Origin: Actinoallomurus iriomotensis
GTDB taxonomy: Bacteria > Actinomycetota > Actinomycetes > Streptosporangiales > Streptosporangiaceae
Length of the DNA stretch: 64,000 nt
Reading direction: 5' to 3'
Assembly: GCF_030269445.1 (NCBI RefSeq)
Contig: NZ_BSTJ01000013.1
Location: 297,298 to 361,297 of the forward strand
The position numbers were made by a program, and so were the translations under genes. Shown here one piece after another: positions 25,059-33,245 of the stretch (its first letter is position 1; each line of letters begins with the position of its first letter). The notes under the pieces are model-generated. The model did not search any database. It was not told where the DNA came from and worked only from the letters and a program-made list of their open reading frames with translations.

Positions 25059-25951
25059 CCGACGACCCGCGAGAGCCGCAGGACGAACTCACCGACGAGG
25101 AACTCGACGAAGCCCTTGCCGCCGGCCACGCCGATCTGCTGGAGCAGGTACGGATGGGCGACATCCCGATCTCCGCCCTGACGGCGTTGATGGGCGCCAC
25201 GGACGATGATGAGCCCGCCCGGAACCGGCGCGAGCGTCCGCCGGCCCGACCGGCCGCCCCCGGCGACCCCGATCCGGTGACACTCATCACTCGGCGCGCC
25301 CGGTGTCTCTCTCACATACGCGCGGTGGACCAGGCCCGCTCATCGCTCGACGCCCTGCGGAATGCCCAGGACCTGATCGAGATGATCCGTGGCGATCGTC
25401 CTGCCGCGCGTGAGGTCGTCCTGGGCGTGGTCGATGATCTGGCCCTCGTACCCCATCTCGATCCGAGCTACCTGCGGGAGCTCGCCGAGATCCTCCGAGC
25501 CGGCGACATCGGCGACGTCGACCGCGCCCGCGCCTGGGTCTACGCCCGCGACTTCGCCAAGGTGCTCCGCACCATCGTTTTCCGCGATCTGGACACCGTC
25601 CGATCCTCTGCCCGTCTTTTCGGCAGGTACTTCTCCCTCGACCTGGGGGTGGACGTCCGCGACCCTCGCGACCGCCCCCGCCGGGCCGAGATCGCCCGTG
25701 AGCTCGAAAGCGTCCGCGAGCGCGCGCTCTATCTCTGCCCCCGGGAGGTGAACGCCGCCGGTGCGGATCTGTCCGGCCTCCAGGTCACCGACCTGGACGA
25801 CCTGGTCGGCGTGGTCTGGGATCGGGAGACCCGCTGGCCGCCGGGCCTGCGCGAGCGGGTCGCCGCCTATTCCGAGGAGATCGCCTCGGGCGTCTACCGG
25901 GTGGTGCCGTACGGCCCCGAACGCGATCCGGTTCGCGGCCCGGTGGTGTGA
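25055..25951 (+). CDS. Unknown acidic protein coupled to ECF sigma factor
   Basis: A 298-residue soluble protein from ATG 25055 that overlaps the sigma-factor stop. The N-terminus is acidic (ELTDEELDEALAAGHADLLE). After a proline-rich linker the rest is mostly helical, with repeated LDP/RELAEILRAGD-like segments and a short region ADLSGLQVTDLDDLVGVVWD reminiscent of one pentapeptide-type turn. There is no membrane segment or cysteine cluster. I do not recognise the family. Coupling makes it a candidate partner or anti-sigma factor of the upstream sigma. Confidence 0.6.
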   Translation: MTDDPREPQDELTDEELDEALAAGHADLLEQVRMGDIPISALTALMGATDDDEPARNRRERPPARPAAPGDPDPVTLITRRARCLSHIRAVDQARSSLDALRNAQDLIEMIRGDRPAAREVVLGVVDDLALVPHLDPSYLRELAEILRAGDIGDVDRARAWVYARDFAKVLRTIVFRDLDTVRSSARLFGRYFSLDLGVDVRDPRDRPRRAEIARELESVRERALYLCPREVNAAGADLSGLQVTDLDDLVGVVWDRETRWPPGLRERVAAYSEEIASGVYRVVPYGPERDPVRGPVV

Positions 25952-26073
25952 GCGGCGGTGCGGCCCGGTCCGGCCTTGTCCGGAAGTGGACCGCCCGGCT
26001 CAACCGGCGGGTAACCGCCTTCGTCGTACTCTGCTCGGGCGCGAGGAGCCCCCTGGGACGTGAGGAGACGACC

Positions 26074-27354
26074 GTGAACGATGTGAGCCGGCGCGGATTC
26101 ATCGCGGGGACGGCGGGAGCGGTCGCGGCGGGCGTGGCCGCGCCCCGGCGGGCGCGGGCCGCCACCACGGCGACGGCGCTCCCGGATCCCGGCGAGTCCG
26201 GCATCGACCACATCGTCGTCGTGATGATGGAGAACCGCTCCTTCGACCACTACCTCGGCTGGCTCCCGGGCGCGGACGGCCGGCAGGCGGGGCTGACCTA
26301 CACGGACGCGAGCGGCGTCGCGCACGACACCCATCACCTGACCACTCCGTCCGGGTGCGGATTCAACGACCCCGACCACTCCTACGGAGGCGGCCGGACC
26401 GAGTTCAACGACGGCGCGTGCGACGGCTGGCTGCGGGCCGGGTCCAACGACGCGCTGTCCATCGGCTACTTCGAGGCCGCCGACCTGGCCTTCTACGGGC
26501 GCGCGGCGCGGGAGTGGACGGTCTGCGACCGGTACTTCGCCGCCATGATGGCCCCGACGTTCCCGAACCGGTTCTTCCTGCACTCCGCCCAGACCGACCG
26601 TACGACGACCTCGGTCGACAAGATCGCGACCATGCCGGCGATCTGGGACCGGCTCGCCGACAAGGGCGTCACCGGCCGCTACTACTACAGCGACGTGCCG
26701 ATCACCGCCCTGTGGGGCACGAAGTACCTGGGCATCAGCCGTCAGATCACCGAGTTCTACCTGGCCGCGGCGACCGGCACGCTGCCGCCGGTCTCGTACG
26801 TCGACCCGGGCTTCCTCGGCGAGGCGGTGCCCGGCATGTCCGAGGACGAGCACCCGCTCGCCGACATCCGTCTCGGCCAGCACTTCCTCGGCAAGGTCCA
26901 CGACGCGATCGTGACCAGCCCGAACTGGGAGCGCACCGTCCTGATGATCACCTACGACGAGTGGGGCGGCTTCTTCGACCACGTGCCGCCGCCGGTCGGC
27001 CCCGACCCGAATCCCGACCTGGGCGCCGGGCTGCGCGGGTTCCGCGTGCCGTGCGTCGTCATCTCCCCGCGAGCGCGGCGCGGCCACGTGGCGCACGGGC
27101 TGTACGACCACACGTCGGTGCTGAAGATGATCGAGTGGAGGTTCGGCCTGGAGCCGCTGACCGTACGCGACGCCGCCGCCAACAACCTCGCCGAGGTCCT
27201 GGACTTCACCGATGCGCCGAACCTCACGGCGTCGCGCTACAAGATCCCGCTGCCGATCACGCTCGGCTGCCTGGTGCCCGACCACGCCCACTCCGGCGAG
27301 GACTGGCCGGAGCTCGCCGCGCTCGCGCGCAGCCGGGGCTTCACGACACCGTAG
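26074..27354 (+). CDS. Tat-exported phospholipase C/acid phosphatase-family hydrolase
   Basis: A 426-residue secreted enzyme of the phosphoesterase (PLC/AcpA) family. GTG start at 26074 follows GAGGAGA. A Tat signal is clear: SRRGFIAGTAG, hydrophobic core, ARA. The mature protein begins IDHIVVVMMENRSFDHYLGW, the family metal and nucleophile-region motif, with CDRYFAAMMAPTFPNRFF and TYDEWGGFFDHVPPP further on. These proteins cleave phospholipid head groups or phosphate monoesters outside the cell. Length is shorter than the 500-700 residue PLCs with C-terminal repeats, so it is the single-domain type. Monocistronic. Confidence 0.88.
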   Translation: MNDVSRRGFIAGTAGAVAAGVAAPRRARAATTATALPDPGESGIDHIVVVMMENRSFDHYLGWLPGADGRQAGLTYTDASGVAHDTHHLTTPSGCGFNDPDHSYGGGRTEFNDGACDGWLRAGSNDALSIGYFEAADLAFYGRAAREWTVCDRYFAAMMAPTFPNRFFLHSAQTDRTTTSVDKIATMPAIWDRLADKGVTGRYYYSDVPITALWGTKYLGISRQITEFYLAAATGTLPPVSYVDPGFLGEAVPGMSEDEHPLADIRLGQHFLGKVHDAIVTSPNWERTVLMITYDEWGGFFDHVPPPVGPDPNPDLGAGLRGFRVPCVVISPRARRGHVAHGLYDHTSVLKMIEWRFGLEPLTVRDAAANNLAEVLDFTDAPNLTASRYKIPLPITLGCLVPDHAHSGEDWPELAALARSRGFTTP

Positions 27355-27427
27355 GCCGTAGGGAAACTCTCCGGCTCCCGAACTACGATCGGAACCGTTC
27401 ACATCCGGTCAGGGCGTGGGGAGAACC

Positions 27428-28234
27428 GTGAGCGACCTCCAGGGAGCGGCGGACGGGCGCAAGCCGGTCTTCGGCGCCGAGCGGCGCGTGCGGATCCTCG
27501 AACTCCTCCGCGCGAACGGCACCCTGTCGCTGCGGCAGCTCGCCGAGGCCGTGCAGTCGTCGGAGGTCACCGTACGCCGCGACGTGCGGGCGCTGGAGGC
27601 CGACGGCCTGATCGACCGCCACCACGGCGGCGCGTCCCTGCCCGGCGAGCTGTCCCGCGAGCCGACCCACCTGCAGAAGGCGCAGGTGGCCAAGGCGGAG
27701 AAGGCGGCCATCGCCGACCTGGCCGTGGCGCTCGTCGAGGACGGCGACGCCGTGGTGATCGGACCGGGCACCACGACGCAGGCGCTCGCCCAGCGGCTGA
27801 CCGGCCACACCGACCTGACGGTGGTCACCAACTCCCTGCTCGTGGCGCAGGCCCTGTCGGCGTCGCCGCGCATCGAGGTGGTGATGACCGGCGGCATGCT
27901 GCGGGGCCCCGTCCAGGCCCTGGTCGGCAGCGCCGCGGAACGCTCACTCGCGGGCCTGCGCACGCGCCGCGCGTTCATCTCCGGCAACGGCCTCACCGCC
28001 GAACGCGGCCTGTCCACGCCGAACATGCAGGTCGCCAGCACGGACAAGGCCCTCGCCGCGTCGGCGGAGGAGGTCGTCGTGCTGGCGGACCACACCAAGA
28101 TCGGCGTGAACACCATGGTCCAGACGGTCCCCGCCGACGAGATCGCCCACCTGGTCACCGGCGACGCGGCCCCGCAGGAGGAGCTCTACGAACTGAGCGC
28201 CCGCGGCGTCCGCCTCCACGTCGCCCGCCTCTGA
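27428..28234 (+). CDS. DeoR/GlpR-family transcriptional regulator
   Basis: A 268-residue repressor. GTG at 27428 was chosen over GTG 27416 because GGGGAGA precedes it. The DeoR helix-turn-helix covers residues about 18-68 (ILELLRANGTLSLRQLAEAV, EVTVRRDVRALEADGLIDR), followed by the sugar-phosphate-sensing domain with VVIGPGTTTQALAQRL and ADHTKIGVNTM. Such proteins respond to phosphorylated sugars. No sugar operon lies immediately next to it, so its target is unknown. Confidence 0.9.
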   Translation: MSDLQGAADGRKPVFGAERRVRILELLRANGTLSLRQLAEAVQSSEVTVRRDVRALEADGLIDRHHGGASLPGELSREPTHLQKAQVAKAEKAAIADLAVALVEDGDAVVIGPGTTTQALAQRLTGHTDLTVVTNSLLVAQALSASPRIEVVMTGGMLRGPVQALVGSAAERSLAGLRTRRAFISGNGLTAERGLSTPNMQVASTDKALAASAEEVVVLADHTKIGVNTMVQTVPADEIAHLVTGDAAPQEELYELSARGVRLHVARL

Positions 28235-28237
28235 CCG

Positions 28238-28260
28238 CCGGGCGGCCCTGGCCCGCCCGG
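28238..28260. terminator. GC-rich hairpin between convergent genes
   Basis: Eight-bp arms 28238-28245 (CCGGGCGG) and 28253-28260 (CCGCCCGG) with a 7-nt loop lie between the DeoR stop (28234) and the end of the MarR gene (28277). No T-run. Confidence 0.5.
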
Positions 28261-28276
28261 GAGGCAGGGCGGCGTG

Positions 28277-28774
28277 TCATCGCCGGCGGCGAGGCGCCGC
28301 CGAACGGGGCGGCGCCGAACGCATGTGGTCGCGCACCGGCGACAACAGTTCGGCGAGAGCCTCGGTGTCCCGGCGCGACAGCGGCGCGAAGAGCTGGTGC
28401 CTGAGGACCTCGGTATGGCCGGGAAGCACCTTGGCGAGCAGCGCCCGCCCGGCATCGGTGATCGCGACCGTGACGCCCCGCTCGTCGTCCGCTGAGGGCG
28501 TACGCGTGACCAGGCCCGCCTTTTCGAGCAGCCCTGCCTGGTAGGTCAACCCGCTGCGGCTGTAGACGACGCCGTCGGCCAGGTCGGTCATGCGTTCTCT
28601 GCCGGTCGGCGAGTCGAGGCCGAGCCGCGCCAGGAGCTGGAACTGCACGTAGCTCAGATCGCCGGCCTCGCGCAGCTGCTGCTCGACCGCGTGCCGAAGC
28701 AGACCCGCCACGTCCATGAGAGCGAAGTACGCACCCAGCTGGACGGCGTCCAGCGGCTCCGGTGTGTCAGGCAT
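28277..28774 (-). CDS. MarR-family transcriptional regulator
   Basis: A 165-residue winged-helix repressor. The DNA-binding core runs from LSYVQFQLLARLGLDSPTG to the wing VVYSRSGLTYQAGLLEKAGLVTRTPSADDERGVTVAITDAG, with the DERG motif of MarR. It is divergent from an oxidoreductase gene, and three TGCTTC-N6-GAAGCA sites lie in the spacer. That is a classic MarR arrangement in which an electrophile or quinone releases repression of the enzyme and of the regulator itself. Confidence 0.93.
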   Translation of the reverse strand: MPDTPEPLDAVQLGAYFALMDVAGLLRHAVEQQLREAGDLSYVQFQLLARLGLDSPTGRERMTDLADGVVYSRSGLTYQAGLLEKAGLVTRTPSADDERGVTVAITDAGRALLAKVLPGHTEVLRHQLFAPLSRRDTEALAELLSPVRDHMRSAPPRSAAPRRRR

Positions 28775-28791
28775 GGCACGACCTTACCAGT

Positions 28792-28865
28792 TGCTTCATT
28801 TTCGAAGCACTTGCTTCAACTTCGAAGCACTGCTACGTTGACCGAAGTGCTTCGAGTTCGAAGCA
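28792..28865. promoter_or_regulatory. Array of three MarR-type operators
   Basis: Three 18-bp inverted repeats TGCTTC-N6-GAAGCA lie at 28792-28809, 28812-28829 and 28848-28865, spaced 20 and 36 bp start to start. They fill most of the spacer between the divergent MarR and oxidoreductase genes. The third extends to 9-bp arms (GTGCTTCGA/TCGAAGCAC). Confidence 0.8.
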
Positions 28866-28893
28866 CCTACCGATCGAGAGTGAGGCCCTCACG

Positions 28894-29838
28894 ATGAAGG
28901 CGGTTCGCTTCCACGAGTACGGCGACCCTGACGTCCTCCGCTACGAGGACGTCGACGAGCCCGTCCCCGGCACCGGGCAGGTGCGGGTGCGCGTCGCCGC
29001 GACGACGTTCAACGGCGTCGATGGCAACATCCGCGCGGGTTTCATGCAGGACCCGATGCCCCTGACCCTGCCGCACATCCCCGGGCTGGACGTCGCCGGA
29101 ACGGTCGACGCACTCGGCGAAGGCGTCCGCGGCCTTGAGGTCGGTGACCGGGTGGTCGGCTTCCTGCCGTTCGTCGACGACGGCGCCTCGGCGGAGTACG
29201 TCCTCGCGCCGGCCGAGATCCTGGCACCGGCTCCGACGAGCATCCCGCTCGCCGACGCGGCCGCGCTGCCCCTGGTCGGTCTCACCGCGTGGCAGGCTCT
29301 GTTCGACCACGCCGAGCTGAAGGCCGGGCAGCGGATCCTGATCAGCGGCGCCGGCGGCGCCGTGGGCGGCTACGCGGTACAGCTGGCCAAGGCTGCCGGC
29401 GCCCACGTGATCGCCACCGGCAGCCCCCGCAGCGGCGACCGCCTCAAGGCGGCGGGTGCCGACGAGGTCATCGACCACACCGCCACCGAGGTGACCACCG
29501 CCGTGACCGAGCCGGTCGACGTCCTGCTCAACCTCGCGCCGATCACTCCCGCCGAGTTCGCGGCGCTGGCCACCCTGGTCCGCGACGGCGGCGTCGTGGT
29601 CAGCGCCACCGTGTGGATGCCCGCCCCGGCCGACGAGGAGCGGGGCGTGCGAGCGATCGACCTCTTCGTCCGCAGCGACGCGGGGCAACTGTCGGAACTC
29701 GTGGCGCGCGTGGACCGCGGCGAGCTGACCGTCGACGTCGCCGAGCGCGTCTCGCTGACAGACCTGGCGTCGATCCACGCCCGGGCCGCCGCGGGGACGC
29801 TCTCGGGCAAGGTCATCGTCCTCCCGGCCGGCGCCTGA
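28894..29838 (+). CDS. Zinc-independent MDR NADP-dependent quinone oxidoreductase
   Basis: A 314-residue medium-chain reductase. ATG 28894 starts MKAVRFHEYGDPDVLRYEDV. The Rossmann core is ISGAGGAVGGYAVQLAKAAG. No structural or catalytic zinc cysteines are present, as in quinone oxidoreductase/zeta-crystallin members. Expression is likely controlled by the divergent MarR protein through the three operators upstream. The last 26 bases overlap the convergent membrane-protein gene. The substrate is likely a quinone or reactive enone. Confidence 0.88.
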   Translation: MKAVRFHEYGDPDVLRYEDVDEPVPGTGQVRVRVAATTFNGVDGNIRAGFMQDPMPLTLPHIPGLDVAGTVDALGEGVRGLEVGDRVVGFLPFVDDGASAEYVLAPAEILAPAPTSIPLADAAALPLVGLTAWQALFDHAELKAGQRILISGAGGAVGGYAVQLAKAAGAHVIATGSPRSGDRLKAAGADEVIDHTATEVTTAVTEPVDVLLNLAPITPAEFAALATLVRDGGVVVSATVWMPAPADEERGVRAIDLFVRSDAGQLSELVARVDRGELTVDVAERVSLTDLASIHARAAAGTLSGKVIVLPAGA

Positions 29839-30775
29839 CGTCTCGGGTGCGGAGCCAGTACGAGCGGGCGGTGAGGGCCAGGGCCACGCCGTACAGGCCG
29901 AAGGCGCCGAGGCCGATCCAGCTCACCAGCAGGGCGTCCGCCGAGCTGGGGAAGTCGCCGCGCGGCACGGTCACGACGCCCGCCGTGCCGAGGGCGGCGT
30001 AGCCGACGCCGGCGATCCCGTACGGGGCCAGCGTCGCGGCGCCGAGCAGCGCGGGCGTCAGCGGCAGCCAGCGGGGCACCCGCCGCCCGCGCAGCCCGAG
30101 AGCCCAGTGCGGGAACCGCAGTCCCCACGGATACACCAGCCCGAAGATCAGGAAGATGCCGAGCGCGGCGAGCAGCGCGGTGGCGTCCACGCCCCACGAC
30201 TCCAGCGTGAGCCACATGCCGGAGGCACCGTTGCGCCGGGACACGGCGAGCACCCGCGCCCGGTCCATGCCCGCGAACGTGCCACCCGCCGCCCAGACCA
30301 TCTTCATCGCCGCGTACGGGACGAACGCCAGCGCCCCGGCCCAGGCGGCCGCCCGTACGCGCCGGGAGGCCGGCGCGGGCGGACCGGCCGCCGCCGTGGA
30401 TCCGGCCGGCCGGGGACGGTGGGCGGACACGGCGAGCAGGACCGCGCCGGCCGCGGCCAGCGCGTGGCCGGCGGCCGCCGCCGCGCCGTCCACGCCCTCG
30501 CCGAAGACCAGCGTGATCACGTCCATCAACAGCCCGAACGCGCACGCGGCGGAGAGCCCACAGGCTCCCCACAGCGGTACACGCGCACGGCAGAGGATCG
30601 CCACGGCCGCCACCCCGGCCACCGCGACCACGGCCCAGTCGGCTCCGGCCGGTCCGGGACGCGGACCCCGATGGAACAGCGGCGTCCCGGTCAACGCGCA
30701 GACCAGCCCGAACCCGCCGTACACCGCCGCCCACGCGAGCCCGACCGGCCTCACCCACGCTCGTTCGTTCGTCAC
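29813..30775 (-). CDS. Multi-spanning membrane protein of unknown function
   Basis: A 320-residue membrane protein. GTG at 30775 (VTNERAWVRPVGLAW) is the likely start; the open frame upstream is arginine-rich shadow. About eight to nine hydrophobic segments are visible, including VGLAWAAVYGGFGLVCAL, ADWAVVAVAGVAAVAILC and the C-terminal SWIGLGAFGLYGVALALTA. A short cytoplasmic or extracellular KMVWAAGGTFAGMDR follows the middle helices. It resembles uncharacterised actinobacterial membrane proteins; no transporter motif was seen. The 3' end overlaps the oxidoreductase gene. Confidence 0.7.
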   Translation of the reverse strand: MTNERAWVRPVGLAWAAVYGGFGLVCALTGTPLFHRGPRPGPAGADWAVVAVAGVAAVAILCRARVPLWGACGLSAACAFGLLMDVITLVFGEGVDGAAAAAGHALAAAGAVLLAVSAHRPRPAGSTAAAGPPAPASRRVRAAAWAGALAFVPYAAMKMVWAAGGTFAGMDRARVLAVSRRNGASGMWLTLESWGVDATALLAALGIFLIFGLVYPWGLRFPHWALGLRGRRVPRWLPLTPALLGAATLAPYGIAGVGYAALGTAGVVTVPRGDFPSSADALLVSWIGLGAFGLYGVALALTARSYWLRTRDVRRRPGGR

Positions 30776-31017
30776 GCCCCCAACGCTGGCGGCCCGCGGC
30801 CGGGAGCGTCTCCCCTCTTCAGGGGATCCGCATCCCCTGAACGGGCGATCCGCGCGCCGGGGGTGGGGGTGGTCGGCCCGGAGAACGAGCACCCGACCGC
30901 CGCCCGGTCCGCGGCCGGAGGAACACCTGACCGGAGCCGGTTGACCGGAGGCGATCGGAGGGGCAACTATTCCTCTGTCAGGGGGCGACCGGTCCGGGCG
31001 AGCGCGGGAGGACTCTC

Positions 31018-32538
31018 GTGGTACGACCAGCCCTCGAGGCCGCGGCGATCGTCAAGGGCTTCTCCGGCGTGCTCGCCCTCGATCACGTCTCGCTGACCCT
31101 CGCCCCCGGTGAGGTGCACGCGCTCGCCGGGGAGAACGGCGCCGGCAAGTCGACCCTCGTGAAGATCCTCACCGGCGTGCAGCGGCCCGACGGCGGGCGG
31201 CTGCGCCGCGACGGCGAGCCACTCGTCCTCGACGGTCCGCTCGGCGCGCGGCGCGCCGGCATCCGGGGCGTTCATCAGGACGACAGCCTCATCCCCTCGA
31301 TGAGCATCGCCCGCAACCTGTTCCTCGGCGAGGAGCCGCGCGGGCGGTTCGGCCTCATCGACACCGCGCGGATGCACCACCGGGCCGCCGAGATCCTCGC
31401 CGCGTACGGCCTGCGCGCCGATCCGCGGCGTCCCCTGGCCTCGCTCGGCGCGGGCGCGCAGAAGCTCGTCGCCCTCGCCCGCGCCGTCGCGGCGGGCGCC
31501 CGCGTCATCGTGCTGGACGAGCCCACCGCCGTGATGGAGCCGCCCGAGATCGAGATCCTCTTCCGGGTGATCGAGGAGCAGCGCGCACGGAACCGGTCGG
31601 TGCTCTACGTGAGCCACCGGCTCGAGGAGCTGTACGAGATCTGCGACCGGGTCACGCTGCTGCGCGAGGGCAGGGTCGTGCACACCGGCCCGCTGACCGC
31701 GCTCGCCCGCGCCGGCCTGGTCTCGCTCATGCTCGGCCGGCCGCCCGTACGGCTCCCGGCGGCGCACCCCGGGGAGGCGCACGAGCGGCCGGACGACCCG
31801 CCGTACCTGCGCGCCACCGGGCTGACCCGGCGGCACGCGCTGGCCGACGTCTCGATCGAGCTGCGCCAGGGCGAGGTGCTCGGGCTCGGCGGGCTGCTCG
31901 GCGCCGGGCGCACGGAGACCGCCAAGGCCATCGCGGGCGCGCTGACGCTCGACGCCGGGCAGGTCACGGTCGCGGGCGCGCCGCTGCGCAACCGGTCCAT
32001 CACCGGCGCCATCCGCGCCGGCGTCAGCCTGCTCCCGGAGAACCGCAAGGCCGAGGGCATCATCGGCAGCCTGTCGATCCGCGACAACATCAGCCTGGCC
32101 GCGCTGCCCCGGCTGTCGCGGTTCGGGGTCGTGTCGACGGCGCGCATCGACCGGATCGTCGAGACGTTCATGCGGCGGCTGCAGATCAAGGCGGCCTCGC
32201 CGCAGCAGCGGGTGGACGAGCTGTCCAGCGGCAACCAGCAGAAGGTGCTGCTGGCCCGCTGGCTCGCGATGCAGCCGAAGGTGCTGCTGCTCGACGAGCC
32301 GACCCGCGGCATCGACGTCGGCGCCAAGGCGCAGCTCCAGGACCTGCTGGACGAGCTGGCCGTCGGCGGCCTCGCCATCCTGCTGATCTCCTCCGACCTG
32401 GAGGAGCTGGTCGGCGGCTGCGACCGCGTCGTCGTGCTGCGCGACGGAGCGGTCGCGGCCGAGCTGACCGGGCCGGAGGTCACCGAGGAGGGCATCATCG
32501 CCGCGATGGCCTCGGCGCGGGCGCCGGGCGGGGCGTGA
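31018..32538 (+). CDS. Orphan sugar ABC transporter ATP-binding protein (RbsA-like)
   Basis: A 506-residue double-domain ATPase of the ribose/galactose importer class. The N-terminal domain has Walker A GENGAGKST and Walker B VIVLDEPTAV; the C-terminal domain has ELSSGNQQKVLLARWL, LLLDEPTRGIDVG and the RbsA-type insert SLLPENRKAEGII. GTG start with GGGAGGA upstream. It is very similar to the ATPase at 44312-45853 but has no permease or binding protein beside it; a TetR gene follows. It may energise a transporter encoded elsewhere, including the one at 43244-47828, or be a leftover. Confidence 0.85.
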   Translation: MVRPALEAAAIVKGFSGVLALDHVSLTLAPGEVHALAGENGAGKSTLVKILTGVQRPDGGRLRRDGEPLVLDGPLGARRAGIRGVHQDDSLIPSMSIARNLFLGEEPRGRFGLIDTARMHHRAAEILAAYGLRADPRRPLASLGAGAQKLVALARAVAAGARVIVLDEPTAVMEPPEIEILFRVIEEQRARNRSVLYVSHRLEELYEICDRVTLLREGRVVHTGPLTALARAGLVSLMLGRPPVRLPAAHPGEAHERPDDPPYLRATGLTRRHALADVSIELRQGEVLGLGGLLGAGRTETAKAIAGALTLDAGQVTVAGAPLRNRSITGAIRAGVSLLPENRKAEGIIGSLSIRDNISLAALPRLSRFGVVSTARIDRIVETFMRRLQIKAASPQQRVDELSSGNQQKVLLARWLAMQPKVLLLDEPTRGIDVGAKAQLQDLLDELAVGGLAILLISSDLEELVGGCDRVVVLRDGAVAAELTGPEVTEEGIIAAMASARAPGGA

Positions 32539-32578
32539 TCCCGCCGCCTCCACACGCTCTGAAACGGTCTTCGAGGCG

Positions 32579-33151
32579 TCAGACGCCGAGCGCGCCCGCC
32601 ACCGCGGCGCGCAGGGCACGCCGGCGGCGTTCGTGGTCGGCGTCGGAATCGCCGGGGCCGGCCACCACGGACCAGCCGGCCGCGGACCAGGCCAGCGCCA
32701 TCGCGGTCACCAGCGCCAGCACGTCCGCCGGATCGAGGCCGGCGGCGACGGTGCCGGCCCGCTGCGCCTCCTCCACCGCCCGCAGCTTCCACCCGCCCGC
32801 GCCACCCCCGGCCGCGATCTCGTCGGCCGCCACGCCTTCGAGCCGCGCCCAGGTGACCAGGCGGAACAGCTCAGGTCGCGCGACGGCCGCGTCGTACAGG
32901 CCGGCCGCATAGCCGGGCAGGTCGTCGGGGGTGAAGGGGGTGGCGTCCACGACGGCGTCGGCGTGCATGCGGTACACGGCGTGGAAGAGCCCGAGCTTGT
33001 CGCCGAAGTAGGAGTAGATCTGCGCCTTGTTCACGCCGGCGGCGTTGGCGATGCGGTCGACTCTGGCGCCGGCGATGCCATGGGCGGCGAAGTCGGCGGT
33101 CGCCGCGTCGAGCAGCCGCCGGCGGGTGGCCTCGGCATCGCGGACGCGCAT
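32579..33151 (-). CDS. TetR-family transcriptional regulator
   Basis: A 190-residue TetR repressor. N-terminal helix-turn-helix: LLDAATADFAAHGIAGARVD then VNKAQIYSYFGDKLGLFHAVY. The ligand-binding C-terminal part is Ala-rich. It is divergent from a zinc alcohol dehydrogenase gene, and a 6-bp-arm palindrome lies between them, so it probably controls that enzyme and itself. Confidence 0.9.
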   Translation of the reverse strand: MRVRDAEATRRRLLDAATADFAAHGIAGARVDRIANAAGVNKAQIYSYFGDKLGLFHAVYRMHADAVVDATPFTPDDLPGYAAGLYDAAVARPELFRLVTWARLEGVAADEIAAGGGAGGWKLRAVEEAQRAGTVAAGLDPADVLALVTAMALAWSAAGWSVVAGPGDSDADHERRRRALRAAVAGALGV

Positions 33152-33204
33152 GGGAGGAGCTTACCAACCGGTTATTCACTTCGCGGTCCGTGCGGGTAGT
33201 CTTC

Positions 33205-33222
33205 CAACTATCTGTTTAGTTG
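33205..33222. promoter_or_regulatory. Candidate TetR operator
   Basis: Inverted repeat CAACTA-N6-TAGTTG (33205-33210 and 33217-33222) lies 54 bases upstream of the TetR start and 24 bases upstream of the dehydrogenase start. A second short palindrome AACCGGTT lies close to the TetR gene. Confidence 0.45.
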
Positions 33223-33245
33223 CTTCATGGGAGAGGGCGACAGTG

